From Trichobilharzia szidati (taxonomy: Eukaryota > Platyhelminthes > Trematoda > Strigeidida > Schistosomatidae), in NCBI GenBank assembly GCA_944472155.2, contig OX235277.1:8442804-8506803 (forward strand): a stretch of DNA of 64,000 nt. Direction: 5' to 3'. A program made the translations under genes and the position numbers. Position 1 is the stretch's first letter, and the number at the start of each line of letters is the position of its first letter. Under the pieces are notes generated by a model. It was not told the DNA's origin. It worked only from the letters and a program-made list of their open reading frames with translations, and did no database searches. Positions 53,090 through 63,765 of the stretch are shown one piece after another.

Positions 53090-54300
53090 ATTCATTCAGA
53101 CATTTACAGAACACAAAATAATCGAGCAAAGAATATTCTTTTCGATAAATTCCTCTTCCAGGCTCTACAATTATATATGTATGTTTATATACACAGAATA
53201 TTTAAAATTAGTAGTTAATAACAATATTAGCGTTTTTTTAAATAATATCGATTTGCAAAGTAAGATCACAATGGAATTACAGTTCATTAAAGATGCTTAA
53301 ATTATAATAATAATAATAATAAGAGATATAATAGGGAAGAGAATATCAACTAAAATTAGGGAAATTCCACAAAAATTCAGGATCATTCAAACCTGGATGG
53401 CCAAGGTAACGACAATGTCTGAACTAACTTCTTTTGGATGCATAAATTAGGCTTATTAATATGGATCACCACAGCCTCAGCAATATTAAGTAGTCGAACT
53501 CTAAAAGCGAAATTGAGATTCGTAGGTATGCGGTAAATGACCCCGGAAACATAATTAACGTCAATCTTGTGTTCTGTATCCACAAGATGCGCCAGAATAG
53601 CGCTGTAAATAGATTTTGTTTGACCTTTGCTTAACCAGGCAGGGTGATATTCGGAAATTCGACGAGAAACACACCTAATTGTACGGCCTATGCAACTGGC
53701 TCGACAGGAGCAGTTAAATTGGTATATACATATGGAAGAGGTGAAATTAGGCAGTTTGTCTTTTATTCCCGAACGCAGAAGAGGGGTGGTTTTGAAGATA
53801 CAGCGTAATTGAGCAGCAAGGAATGCTCCTTTTACCGCAATTCTGAGGCGATGTGTTAATATCTCACTAGTGTTGTCTCCTAGGAAGTGCATCTGTAAGA
53901 ACAAGGCTTTCTTTGGAACTGTTGGTACCTTGGACTGTTTTGGTTTTAGATTCATATTCTTACCAATAAGACATTCGTCCGAGCAAATCTCTCTTGCTCT
54001 GTGGACCAAGCACTTTATTAGATTGCGTTTGTATTTCAAGGGCACAAAGCTGAGAAAATGTGTGTACTGGCCTGCTGATGTTGGTTTTCTATAAACATTT
54101 CTTCTTATTGCGCCATCCTCGTTTCTGATCATAAGGACGTCCAGAAATGAAATACTAGAGTCTTTTTCTTTCTCAATAGTAAAATTTATTGCAGGATGTA
54201 CCTCATTAAATTTATCCAGGATGTCCTTTGTCTCCTTCTCGTTCTTCATAATCAAAAAAGTATCATCCATGTATCAATAATAAAATTCGAGCAGTAGGTT
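53090..54300 (-). mobile_element. Penelope-like element PLE-D2
   Basis: Contains the 295-codon frame below and a 3' UTR ending at 53090-53180 (GAATATTCTTTTCGATAAAT, CCTCTTCCAGGCTCTACAAT), the same terminal block as PLE-D1 at 26645-26700. 5' truncation lies just beyond the RT active site at about 54300, next to an RTE fragment. Confidence 0.88.
53383..54270 (-). pseudogene. PLE-D2 ORF: RT active site, linker and GIY-YIG endonuclease, 295 codons
   Basis: Longest PLE frame in the window. Starts MDDTFLIMKNEKETKDIL: the RT active-site box (YMDD); a stop lies two codons upstream (EFYY-stop-YMDD). FLDVLMIRNEDGAIRRNVYR and KPTSAGQYTHFLSFVPLKYK are the RT thumb; CLVHRAREICSDECL is the linker. The endonuclease from about residue 185 reads CIYQFNCSCRASCIGRTIR, with YIG altered to CIG, then SRRISEYHPAWL and HLVDTEHKIDVN. 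Most of RT is absent, so it is not functional. PLE-D1 keeps YIG, so the Cys is a local change. Confidence 0.85.
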
Positions 54301-54304
54301 CCTG

Positions 54305-54575
54305 ACTTATTCGGCTTGAAAGTTCCTTGTCGTTAATTCCTTCTAACCGACCATCTGATATTCAGTACAGAGCTAACGAAGATAGCCATTGATAAAAGTT
54401 TGCAGCAGATTGTCGAAAATACTTTCCATGAGGTGAGCACCAAGTTTCTGATCCGTACAGAATCACTGACTAAGTTGACATTGGTGCTGGAAATTTGGAT
54501 TTTGCTATTTATGCTGCGCTGTGAAGAAGACTTATTCAAGAATGGTGAGTGCTCATTACGCCTCTTCAATCGAGG
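54305..54575 (-). mobile_element. RTE-clade LINE fragment
   Basis: Reads NKSSSQRSINSKIQISSTNV, NLVSDSVRIRNLVLTSWKVF, CCKLLSMAIFVSSVLNIRWS: the KIRIFNSNVKS...SETW...LQTFIN...EIRW region of RTE. Both ends lost. Confidence 0.65.
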
Positions 54576-54659
54576 TCGGTTTCGACATCATCACTGGTGC
54601 TGACTGCGTGTAGTCGAAACACTGCTGCTACAATAAGTGAAAGAAGTATCCTCTTTCCA

Positions 54660-55045
54660 CATTTATTGGTGTCCGTTGTCACCAAAATGGTAAAGATAAG
54701 ATCCCGTTGTAAGCAACTTCAATGTATATTTAAAAATGCATCTGCTCCAGTGAAGAGCTAAGTGCATAGGCCGTAACAGTAAGACATTGTCCGCATGTGG
54801 CAATGAACACTTCCCAGCATGATTATCAAAAGGACTGTGTAGAACAGTCACTATTTCAATGATGGAACATGTCATTACTCCTCGCCATGCAGTGTGATGA
54901 GAGACTTCTTTCGGAGTCTCTCGAAAAGATTTCGTTTACATCTTATTCATTCAACTAAAGCCTTGGCAATCCACAGGGAGAAATCTGAACTTTGTGTTCA
55001 GAAACGCCTTATCCACCCTCTTTTGCTTCTACCATGGCCTTTGCA
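54660..55045 (+). mobile_element. PLE fragment (linker and endonuclease C-terminus)
   Basis: SRCKQLQCIFKNASAPVKS at about 54700-54760 matches the QLRCIFKTTPLLRSGIKDK linker of PLE-D. Further on, KRFRLHLIHSTKALAIHREK and SELCVQKRLIHPLLLLPWP at about 54925-55040 match the PLE-E endonuclease C-terminus. The YIG core between them is lost. Confidence 0.6.
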
Positions 55046-55214
55046 CTAAATTTTCTTCCTTCTTTGTCTTCCATAATAACTGTATCATAGGCTCTATGTG
55101 GTCTGTTATATGTTTTTGCAACTCACATTCAATCCTCTGTTTTCTTGTTTTCTATCAAATATTTCCAAACGATCACTTACCATTTGACTGATTAGTTGTC
55201 AATCCTTTTGATTT

Positions 55215-55380
55215 TTTTATTCCTTCGCGTTCCCAGTGGAACATAAGGCTTGAAGCTACAGCTCTGAATTCTCCGTAGCAGTGGTTTTTTTACAGTGTGA
55301 GGTTGCTAGCCCCACGCCCAACCTTCCCTCCTTACCAGGTTTACACTCGGGCAGGGGATGTTTAGGCGTGAGTCGGCCGG
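55215..55380 (-). repeat. SINE-B, head missing
   Basis: 3' end TTTATTCCTTCGCGTTCCCA and GTGGAACATAAGGCTTGAAG, body GTGAGGTTGCTAGCCCCACG, then TGAGTCGGCCGGCAAATC where the head would be. Confidence 0.75.
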
Positions 55381-55412
55381 CAAATCTCTTTTTCTTAGTC
55401 TTCCGGTGAATC

Positions 55413-55600
55413 ATGTTTGACCGTGTAAAATGTGGAAAGGGATTGGGCGAAAGAGGAGTCAAACGAGATGGGAAGGTTCTCCGAGACAACATCTATGGCA
55501 TCACGAAGCCGGGTTTCCTCTGTCACGCTCGACGCGGTGGTGTAAAATGCATCTGGGGCTTGATCTTATTGATGATGACCACTTCTAAAATCCATATTCA
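55413..55600 (+). pseudogene. Histone H4 pseudogene (N-terminal half)
   Basis: The frame from ATG 55413 aligns without gaps to residues 1-52 of canonical animal histone H4 (counting Met): [25 protein letters not shown] and GLI are in place, about 34 of 52 identical by hand count against H4 as I know it. H4 binds H3 in the nucleosome core. The tail Lys/Gly pattern is damaged ([16 protein letters not shown]), and the region after ITKP reads GFLCH for AIRRL. After GLI the similarity dissolves (LLMMTTSKI) into a stop. No introns, as in normal replication-dependent histone genes. It lies between SINE-B and SINE-C. A decayed, isolated copy; no stem-loop 3' end seen. Confidence 0.8.
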
Positions 55601-55654
55601 TTGATAAATTGAATCGATTCTGTTGAATTCTACAGAAAGCGTTTGACAGCGACT

Positions 55655-55865
55655 ACCCATTGATTCCCTTGATTGGACACGAATTAGTGACTAGTGTAAT
55701 ATGTTTAGTTTTTTTGTGTTCGGTGCTCACTGAATTCTATCAGCCAAGTTTGCAACGTGGTGACCATACCACTAGGTGGTTCGCGATCATCGTGCACCAT
55801 GAATTATTGCCTGGTGGCATTCGGCAGGAAGCCTTGCTTAGACCTAATTTCGTGGTTGTCAGGTC
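55655..55865 (-). repeat. SINE-C 3' fragment
   Basis: GGACACGAATTAGTGACTAG at the terminus (palindrome partly decayed), TGTGTTCGGTGCTCACTGAA, CAGCCAAGTTTGCAACGTGG, GGCATTCGGCAGGAAGCC. LINE-2 starts about 25 bp beyond; the SINE-derived sequence happens to be open in the LINE-2 RT frame. Confidence 0.65.
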
Positions 55866-55889
55866 TTTGATGTGCCACGTTGGCTACTG

Positions 55890-57387
55890 CATGGGATACT
55901 TTAGACCGGTCGCTATAACATCTCCTTTTTCGAAAACTATGGAGAAACTTCTTTTGAACATTCTTAAACCTTCTTTAAAAGCTTTTAGTGACCCTAAGCA
56001 GTTTGCTTATAAGTGTGGAAGAAGTACATTAGATGCAGCCGTTGTACTACACCACAATATTGTTTCCTGCCTTGATAAGGGTGCTAAGTTCGTTCGAACA
56101 GCTTTTTTAGACTATACTGCAGCTTTCGACTCTGTTCCTAGGACACTTTTATTAGGGAAGATGATTTCAGCACAAACAGAGTCCTGGGCATCTAGATGGC
56201 TGTCTTCTTATTTTAAGGATAGGAAACAGCATACTGTTTTGGCTGGAAAGCGCTCCACTTCTCAGCTAACTGAAAGTGGTGTGCCTCAAGGTGCAGTACT
56301 TTCTCCATTTCTTTTCTCTTTCTTTTTGCATGACCTTCCGAACTCACCCAAAGTTAACTTCATTAAGTATGCTGATGATCTGACCGTTTCTGTCCCTGTA
56401 GTGTCCACATCGGATTGTTCCCATATGAATGGCTTCTTAGCTGAAGTTAAGGATTGGTCTGGCTCAAGTGGTCTTAAACTAAATCCAACTAAATGTAATA
56501 CTGTTGATTTCAGCTTGAGAAGTGAAAAAGATATGCATGGATTGATCCAATCTCATGATTGTTGTAATATTGATGGTAACATGATAGAGAGTAAGTCAAG
56601 TGTTTCTTATCTTGGCATTAGTTTCTCTTCAAACCTTTGCTGGTCGTCTCATATTCTTATAGTTTCTAAAAAGATTTTCTGTCTGACTTATTACATAAAG
56701 AAGTTGAGGCACTGAGGTATAACATAATCTCTTCTCATACAATTTATTAATTCATGTGTTTTGCCCATCATTCTTTATTGTTCTCCATTATTCTTCCCTG
56801 GGCTACTCAAGAAAGACCATATAATACTACGAAGAACATTGAAGGCTGTAAGTAGGGTCAGTGCTATCCCTTTGACTCAACTAACCGACACTGTTGTCAA
56901 TAGGCACATGGATTCTTGTAAACATTTAGCTAAAGTTATTTTGTCTGATAGTGAACATCCTCTTTATTCACATTTGTTTCCTTGTATCTCTTCGGGTAAG
57001 ACCAGGAGAAATTTCATAAACATTTATGCTCGTACTACAAAATATAAAAATTCGACCGTACCATATTTGTCACTAGTATTGTGTGAAGAGACGAATATCA
57101 GAAAAGAACTTTTACAACTTTTAAATCATTAACTAAACTATAAAATGTAATGATGCATATTAATGCATGTGTGATTTGTTATATTATTTATTATCTCACT
57201 ATGACCTAGAAATGGGGTGATTTTTTGGGGATTTTTTTTTCCTATTAATTATCAATATTTTTAACATTTCATACATTTATATAATTATAAAAAGAGCTAA
57301 ACCAATGCAATATGTAAAATGAAACGCTGAAAATTCCATGCTGTAAATTGTTATTGTTGTGGAATAAAGTGATTATTATTATTTTTG
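55890..57387 (+). mobile_element. LINE-2 (CR1/Jockey-like), RT to 3' end (right arm)
   Basis: Best LINE-2 copy. RT at 55895-56715, then an in-frame stop and a continuation at 56761-57132 (PIILYCSPLFFPGLLKKDHI, RRTLKAVSRVSAIPLTQL, ARTTKYKNSTVPYL). The 3' UTR ends TGGAATAAAGTGATTATTATT at 57387. 5'-truncated: no endonuclease domain. From 56420 on it is duplicated in inverse at 35784-36760. Confidence 0.9.
55895..56715 (+). pseudogene. LINE-2 reverse transcriptase, nearly intact
   Basis: RT domain in order: YFRPVAITSPFSKTMEKLLL (fingers), motif A AFLDYTAAFDSVP, motif B SGVPQGAVLSPFLFS, motif C FIKYADDLTVSV with the catalytic YADD, then LKLNPTKCNTVDF and VSYLGISFSSNL. It copies element RNA at the target site. 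One stop at 56713-56715 (KKLRH-stop) is the only break before the C-terminal segment. Upstream codons are SINE-C-derived, so no native start. Confidence 0.88.
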
Positions 57388-57560
57388 TTGGACACTAGTT
57401 AATTACTATCACCAAGCCGAATAGCTCAGTGGTAACATATCTGATTAAAAGGTAGCACTGGGTGACAGAGATTTGAATATCACGAGTTGCAGATACTCCT
57501 TACTAACGATACCTGAACCAGGTTACGCTTCCTGCCCAAACCATCAAATAACTAAATAAT
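57388..57560 (+). repeat. SINE-C, 5' half (right arm)
   Basis: TTGGACACTAGTTAATTACT, box A AATAGCTCAGTGGTAACATA, box B side GAGATTTGAATATCACGAG (decayed), GGTTACGCTTCCTGCC. Counterpart of 35599-35783. Confidence 0.75.
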
Positions 57561-58510
57561 TTATAGAAAAGTTACTTGAATAAGTAATATTAATAATAAT
57601 AATTTATATTTTCATATAAACATAAATTTACATGAAAATGCATGCCATTTTTACAGGCACGATCAAGTATGATATAATGTCAAATAGTAGATTGTCTACA
57701 AGTTGATAATGTTTGAACAGCTAAATATTTGATATATATATAAATACACTCTTTGTCTGACCCATGTCGTATCATTATTGAATTAAACAGCAGTCCGGCA
57801 GGAAAATCGACTTCGTTTCGTTTTCAACCCGTAGTTGTAGGCATACGATAACCAACCAATATTGAGGTAAGTACAACGTTTACAAGGGATAGTAAGCTGT
57901 TTTAGAAAAGTAAAGGTGCTAAGGTGAATCATTAAAGTGTAATGAAATAGGTAAATGCAATGTATCATTAATATATGCATTCATAAATGAAATACAATGG
58001 GAGACTATAATCCCTAGGCTGACAAAGTTTCTTTGCAATGTATAATGCTACCCTAAAGGTTTTACTATCATGTTGTCCACTTTTGGTTTAATACAATTAT
58101 CCACAAGCCGGTTGTTTTAATTTCATACCTTTTTGTGTTTGGTGCACAACCGTACCCTATAGAGAATAGGAATAGAATAAGTCGAATCAAATTCATAAAG
58201 AGCTATAAAATGTTAGGTTTAATGGAATATAATGAGCAAGTGAAGACGTTATTAGAAAATGTATGAGATGAGATATTGTTAAGTGATATTCGAAGATACG
58301 ACAAAGGAAAGCATGTCAATTTATAAGATGCCCCATAAATCTGTGCAGAGCCCACGTGGTCGCATCTCAGCAATAGGCTTAGCGAATGGTATATGTTTAA
58401 AGGTATAAGCATGATCTGTCCAGGCGATCATTATTATCTTATTCAAGATAAAGATTCAAGCCCTTATAGAAATCTCGAGCCATCAAATTGCATATTGCTG
58501 TTCCTGCAGA
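57561..58510. other. About 950 bp found only in the right arm
   Basis: No gene recognised. Includes a TA run then TATAAATACACTCTTTG at about 57736-57755 and TTATTGAATTAAACAGC at 57775-57791. This could be a promoter/terminal segment of an unlisted element, but I see no repeat of it here. Confidence 0.4.
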
Positions 58511-59127
58511 ATGGGGCTGAATCGACTCGTCCATCGACTAACACCGTACTCAGTTCTCATCTACCCACTGGCTGTTAACAAAATTATAATTTCACTTAGT
58601 CCAGGAAGTAGGCATTCATATGAACATGCCATAGAGTACTTATTCATTGTAGGCTTGAGTTGAAATGAACATGCAGACATGCGTATTGCTTCTAATCAGC
58701 TCAGGATTTTTTTGTCAACTGTCACATGTTATTAGTGTTAGTCGAGATGTCGAGATTTAATCATATTCGCACGTATACACACACGCATGCAACTTATTTG
58801 TACCCTTTTCTGCTGATTTTACATATTCTCTTCTATCTGCCAGCCTATTGTTACTTACTTAGGCTCACTTCTTTTTTTAATGAAGAAATACAGTTACTCC
58901 TGTTTTCTCCTTATTTAAAAAATTAACAGTCAATCTCTTAAGTATGTAAGTAAGCAAGTTAGTTAGTTAGGTAGTCATCTAACCATTTTGTAACAAGTAT
59001 GTACTAGTTTTGGGACAGATATTTTTTTCTGAATATTCTGTTAATCACTCTGTGAGTGATAGATAGTGTCAAAATGTACTTTATACTGAATGGAAATGTT
59101 GTCTCAACTGTGATAGAATTCAAAAAT
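58511..59127. other. Spacer shared between the arms
   Basis: Inverse counterpart of 34741-35359; no gene seen. Confidence 0.6.
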
Positions 59128-60012
59128 ATAGACTGTATTATTATTATTATATCATTGTATCCTTTAATTCCTAGAGGAACATAGGGCTTCAGCCGTGCGT
59201 CTCCATTGAGTTCAGTTCTCTGCCAACGTTTTCACCTGGCTCCATGTCTGCCCACATGCTTTCATCTCCTCTTCACATGACCTCCTCCATGTCACCCTTG
59301 CACTGACGACCAACTCGCCACTTCCATTTCGGGTTCCACTCGAGCGATGGCTTGTCTAGTGATGCCATTTGATGGTTTCCTCAGAGTATGACCAATCCAT
59401 CTCCATGTCTTCTGCATATTTGTTTCACAATCGGTTCCTGCTGGGTTGGTTCGCTCATTGCCAGAGATCTCTGTTGCTGATCTCTTCTGTCGGACCATCT
59501 GATCTCGAGTGCTGAGCGACTAGAACTGTTAATGAAGGTCTGTAGTTTGTTTGAGATACTCTTTGTGACGCGCAGTGCAAGTCTCTGATCCGTATAGTAG
59601 CAGTGACTGACTTCACATTGGAGTTGAAAATCCGGATGTTATTTTTGATGCTGAGTGCTGTTGACCTCCACACAGATTGAGAGTGGTGAAAGCTTGTCTT
59701 GCTTTTCGATTCTTGCTTTGATATCCTCGTCAGTTCCGTCCGCCTGTAGTTGAAACGATGCTTCCCAGGTAGGTGGGTAGGTTGGTAAAGGAGGTTGTTT
59801 CTTTCAGGTTCCTCCCATTTATGCTCATTGATGTCTGTTGTTGTTGCTGTTGGTGGTGTTGCCCAGGAATCTTCATCACCTCTGTCTTCTCTATGTCCAC
59901 CTGAAGGCCTATCTTCTCTAGATGCTTCTTCTGCCAACTTGATGCTTTTCGCTTGCATATCTTCCAGTTTGAGGGAAATCAGACAGAAATCGGAAATATA
60001 GACTGTGAGTTC
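59128..60012 (-). mobile_element. RTE-clade LINE 3' part (right arm copy)
   Basis: Minus reading: FPSNWKICKRKASSWQKKHL-like start, IPGQHHQQQQQQTSMSINGR, VWRSTALSIKNNIRIFNSNV, LWQ and an end GAAGCCCTATGTTCCTCTAGG. It keeps about 25 bp near the ERTNPAGTDCETN block that the left-arm copy lacks, so the left copy lost it after the duplication. Confidence 0.85.
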
Positions 60013-60139
60013 ATTAATTGTGTTAGGCGTTTATCATGAAGTATCTTTGTTCAGTGAAGAGATTTAGTGGAGAATTCAAGAAGTATATTCTTCATGCACA
60101 CAGTATTCTTCGATGAGATCAATTATGCTAGCATTTTTG

Positions 60140-60600
60140 TTTAATTTGGACCCCAGATTGATATCAGTTAGACGGAGAACTATTGGAAACCCCGCAGGGA
60201 GTACTGAACAGCTGATTTGTCCTAGTTTGAGACTTATCGACAGCAGGCGATCACCTCAGGGGTCCAATCCCTGGTACCCCGCTCAGAGGGCAGTCCGAGA
60301 ATTCTATCTACCACCGATTCGTGATTTTGGCACGACTGGCGACTATTTGTCCTCACGTCCAACCTGATGAGCCGCACTGGTCACGATTTCTCACTAGAAC
60401 TCCAGGCAACTTTGTCCTCTATAATAAGTCGCTAGTGAGTATCGGATTGATTTTCAAGAGTTTATTTGCAAGGATTTCATTTGTTTCAAGTTTGATCTTG
60501 GTTCGAACCCCTGTGATGGATATGTACTGCTGAGGAGTCTCAAACAAAGATGAGACAACTGCCCAGTATTCCGAATTTGATGCAAACCAAGTTAACGTTT
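60140..60600. repeat. Smalpha-type SINE inverted pair (right arm)
   Basis: Minus unit at about 60140-60420 (TTGATATCAGTTAGACGGAG, CAGGGGTCCAATCCCTGGTA) and plus unit at about 60440-60600 (TTGGTTCGAACCCCTG box B, GTACTGCTGAGGAGTCTCAA). The plus core CTGAGGA is acceptable, but GAAA became GAGA, so it is inactive. Confidence 0.7.
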
Positions 60601-60834
60601 GGCTTTTCAAACGATGAGTTCACTCTCAGCGAAAACACAACCCCTCAGAAGTGCATCATCTGACTGACTTGTATCAAATAGGATGGATGAAATCTTCATC
60701 CTCCTGGATTTCATTTCCAGTCACAACACACTGAGTAACATTCTGTTAGTATTCCTTCTCTTAGGGCTACAGATGACAGTAATCTATGAGAGTTTGTGAT
60801 ATCGCCAATGTCGTATCCGATAAAAGTATAAAAC

Positions 60835-63445
60835 TTGGGCACTATTGTAGAGTATAACTTCATTATGGATAAGATTTTATTTCGATAAATCACACAGTGC
60901 GTTATACAGTAATATTTACTGATGACTACTTTCCAGCACGGACTACTGTTCATAATCATATCAAAGTACTCATAACTTTCTTGCTTCATTTATAAATACG
61001 AGTAGAAAGTGATGATTAGACATTTGAATAAAATCATTATAAGATAAAGTACATTCAGAAACAGTATTAGTGTTACCAATAAAATAAAATAGGATGGGAA
61101 ATCGGATTTTGTTTTACAGTAGAAATAAGTAACTTGTTAGAATGTTGTGATGTACGTTAAAAGAAATAGAATTTTAAGATTATTTGTTATCCTCCTCTGA
61201 TTTGACTGGCGGTAATAATATCTCCCATACCTCTGGTATTTGCATTGAGCCTTTTCTGTTGCATTAATAATAATAATATGCTTTATTCCAGAAACAGTGG
61301 CAGTGGTACAGTGTGGAATTTTCAGCACATATCTACAATATTTGCATCTAATTTTATCAAACATTTAAAAGGAGTATTTCAAGAAAAATAAAATATAAAG
61401 ACACCAACAGCAAAAAAAAAATGGAAAAACACAAAATAATTTAAAAAATACCAAGAAGTAGAAAGGAAAATAAATAACATAAAATAATATCTCAGTATTG
61501 GGTAGTGGAAGCTATGATATGATTATGCATGGTGACAGTAAAGCTATAGTCATACAAGAAGTTATGAAATGATAATTAAGAATGTTTATCGCGAAGATGA
61601 TCAGTTAATTTGGTTGAAACAACTCTAAACAATCATAAAATAACATTTCAGGGTTGTTGTTTTGTTTTTTATTGTCAGGTCTAATGCAGTGTTTGTAGTG
61701 GTAGTGTGAGTAATCCTGCATAATACAAAATTTTTTAAGGTGGTGACAATGGCGTTCACAACCAGTGATTGTCAGTTAACATTGCCGAAAAATATAGAAA
61801 ATAAGAAAAAAACAACCACAAAACTAATAATTACATGATGGTTAATGACAAGACAATTTTGTAATACTCAGTGCTAATATAGTCGGAACCAGTAGATACA
61901 CAAAAGAAGGAATACAGTAAAGTACAAAAAAGTAAGCCAATGTTAATAATTTAGGTAGGTAAGTATGTTTGAGTAGGAGTTCACTATAGAATACAAAATA
62001 AGAGAGAAATAAAAGAGTATGAAATTATGTTGTTAATAACAAAGCAAGTCACAGGTTTCACGCTTAACATTGTCTCTGTCACTGAGAACACTGGCCAAGT
62101 ATGGTATCCTTGAGTTCCTGTACTTGGTTGTACGATCATAGATTATTTTGTACTGATTTCTTGATGAGAGACAAGGCGAGGGTTGGGAATAGAGGGGGTG
62201 TTGTGGGTCGGAGAGTATGGCTTTTGACCATTTTTCGCATGTATTCAGATGCCTTTCAACTAATCTAGTGACGAGCTGACTGAGTTTTACACCAATAGTT
62301 CTACTAACTACCTTCAACATCCTTCTCAGGATGGTATAGCCCTTTTTCAGTAGCCCGGAAAAGATTAACGAGGAGCAGTAAAGTAGAATACGTACGATAC
62401 AAGAGTTGACAAATTGTGAAAGTAGAGGTTGGATGATTCCAGATTGTCTTAGTTTCTTAATGTAGTAGGTTAGACAGAACACTTTCTTAGAAATCGTTAG
62501 GATATGAGATGTCCAAGTAAGGTCTGAAGATAGAACAAGACCGAGGTATTTTGCATTAGACTTAGTTTCAATTTTAGTCCCCTCAATGCAACAGGCTTCA
62601 TGAGTACTTACTAGTATGTTTGTAGATCTCGTTTATGCCTAATGGAGAAGTCAGTAGTCTGGCATTTTGAGGGATTCAGCATTAGGGCATTTAGTTTAGA
62701 CCACTGACTGATGTCCGATAGGAAGCTATTTAATTTGAAACAGTCTGACTGAGACTTAATGGGAAATGATACAGACAGGTCATCTGCATATTTGACGAAG
62801 TTGATTTCGTCTGAAAGAGGTAAATTAGGATTTCTGTTCTACCTACTTAAATTGCTTTTTAGAATTTTGACTCTGTTTCACTCTGTTGTGTGGTTGTGTG
62901 TTTATGCATGCAGCGCGATTGTTTTTTCTCTAAATTACTCATCTTCGTGGGGTCAGTCATTGTCACCTTAGCTGAATTCTTATGTTCTGATAATCTGATT
63001 ACCCCCGATCTACTAGTCTGACCTATATAGTTGACCTCACTCACAGTCAATCCAACGTATTTTGTTAATATATTAATCTGTTTAATAGGGTCCATCGGGT
63101 TTCTTACCTACAGAGCTTGTCTCTGAGTGAGTTTGTAGGTTTGAATGCCACCCTAATTGCTGCTTTATTGAGAATCCTACGTAGAGTCTCAGATGTCCCC
63201 TCCTTATACGGTAAACCATGGTAGATGTCTTGTATTCTCTCTTTTTTGTGTTTCCATTATTAGTTTCACAATTATTTCTCTTTGGCTTCTGACCTTTTCT
63301 GATATTCCTAATGAACTGTATTGGGTAGTCAGTTGTTTAACACCAACTCTTCTTCTGTCTGTCTAATTTCATCATTTAGGTTTTTCGATGTACTACTTAG
63401 TAGAGTTATTGCTCGGTTTTTTATACACTTATTAAGCCCGCCTTT
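60835..63445 (-). mobile_element. Penelope-like element PLE-A3 (right arm), split by LINE-2
   Basis: 3' part at 60835-61265, 5' part at 62829-63445. Endonuclease VSEVNYIGQTSRSGVIRLSE at about 62985-63045 (minus), with HKNSAKVTMTDPTKMSN. The linker reads NSLRDKLCR at 63110-63130. The RT active site and inverted leader of the left copy are beyond the arm's end and absent. Confidence 0.8.
61266..62828 (-). mobile_element. LINE-2 (CR1/Jockey-like) inserted in PLE-A3
   Basis: Starts at PNLPLSDEINFVKYADDLSV (RT motif C, YADD, 62760-62830), then KLNALMLNPSKCQTTDF and KSNAKYLGLVLSSDLTWTSH. An open frame at 62033-62482 reads MFCLTYYIKKLRQSGIIQPL ... RRMLKVVSRTIGVKLSQL. The 3' tail ends GGAATAAAGCATATTATTATT at 61266. 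The left arm shows the uninterrupted PLE at 32600-32615, so this is a post-duplication insertion. Confidence 0.9.
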
Positions 63446-63454
63446 TGATTATAT

Positions 63455-63664
63455 TAGATAGTTGGAGGCAATCGGCAGGAAGCCTTTGACCTAGGTTTCG
63501 TGCTAGTTGGCACTCACTCATCAGCAAGGCGTATCTGTAACTGCCTTCTGAGATTCAAACCCGCGTCACTCAGTGCTGCCTGTAGTGAGAGACATTACAA
63601 CTGAAATGTTCGGGGTTGCGATTGACCTCCTGTAGGACTGTAGTAGGTATATTTTGACTGGACA
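63455..63664 (-). repeat. SINE-C, 5' half
   Basis: GATAGTTGGAGGCAATCGGC, CTAGGTTTCGTGCTAGTTGG, box B GGGTTTGAATCTC, box A mutated (AACATTTCAGTTGTAATGTC), and the extended 5' end CTACAGGAGGTCAATCGC. Confidence 0.8.
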
Positions 63665-63765
63665 CTAGTAACTAGTGTAATGTGTCTAGTCCTTGCATTG
63701 GTGCAGACTGAATTCTATCAGTCAGGTTTTGCAATGTGGCCAACATGCCATTAGGTACCTCGCCA
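63665..63765 (-). repeat. SINE-C, 3' part in tandem
   Basis: Palindrome ACACTAGTAACTAGTGT at 63662-63678, then TCTAGTCCTTGCATTGGTGC, ATTCTATCAGTCAGGTTTTG. Breaks off at TAGGTACCTCGCCA. Confidence 0.75.

Larger units (their letters stand above)
56420..63445 (-). repeat. Right arm of the large inverted duplication
   Basis: On the minus strand this follows the left arm (31970-36760): PLE-A (interrupted by an extra LINE-2), Smalpha pair, RTE truncated at the same point, spacer, SINE-C, LINE-2. Two length differences: LINE-2 at 61266-62828 is only here, and 57561-58510 replaces the SINE-B of the left arm. It ends at a SINE-C at about 63450. Confidence 0.85.
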
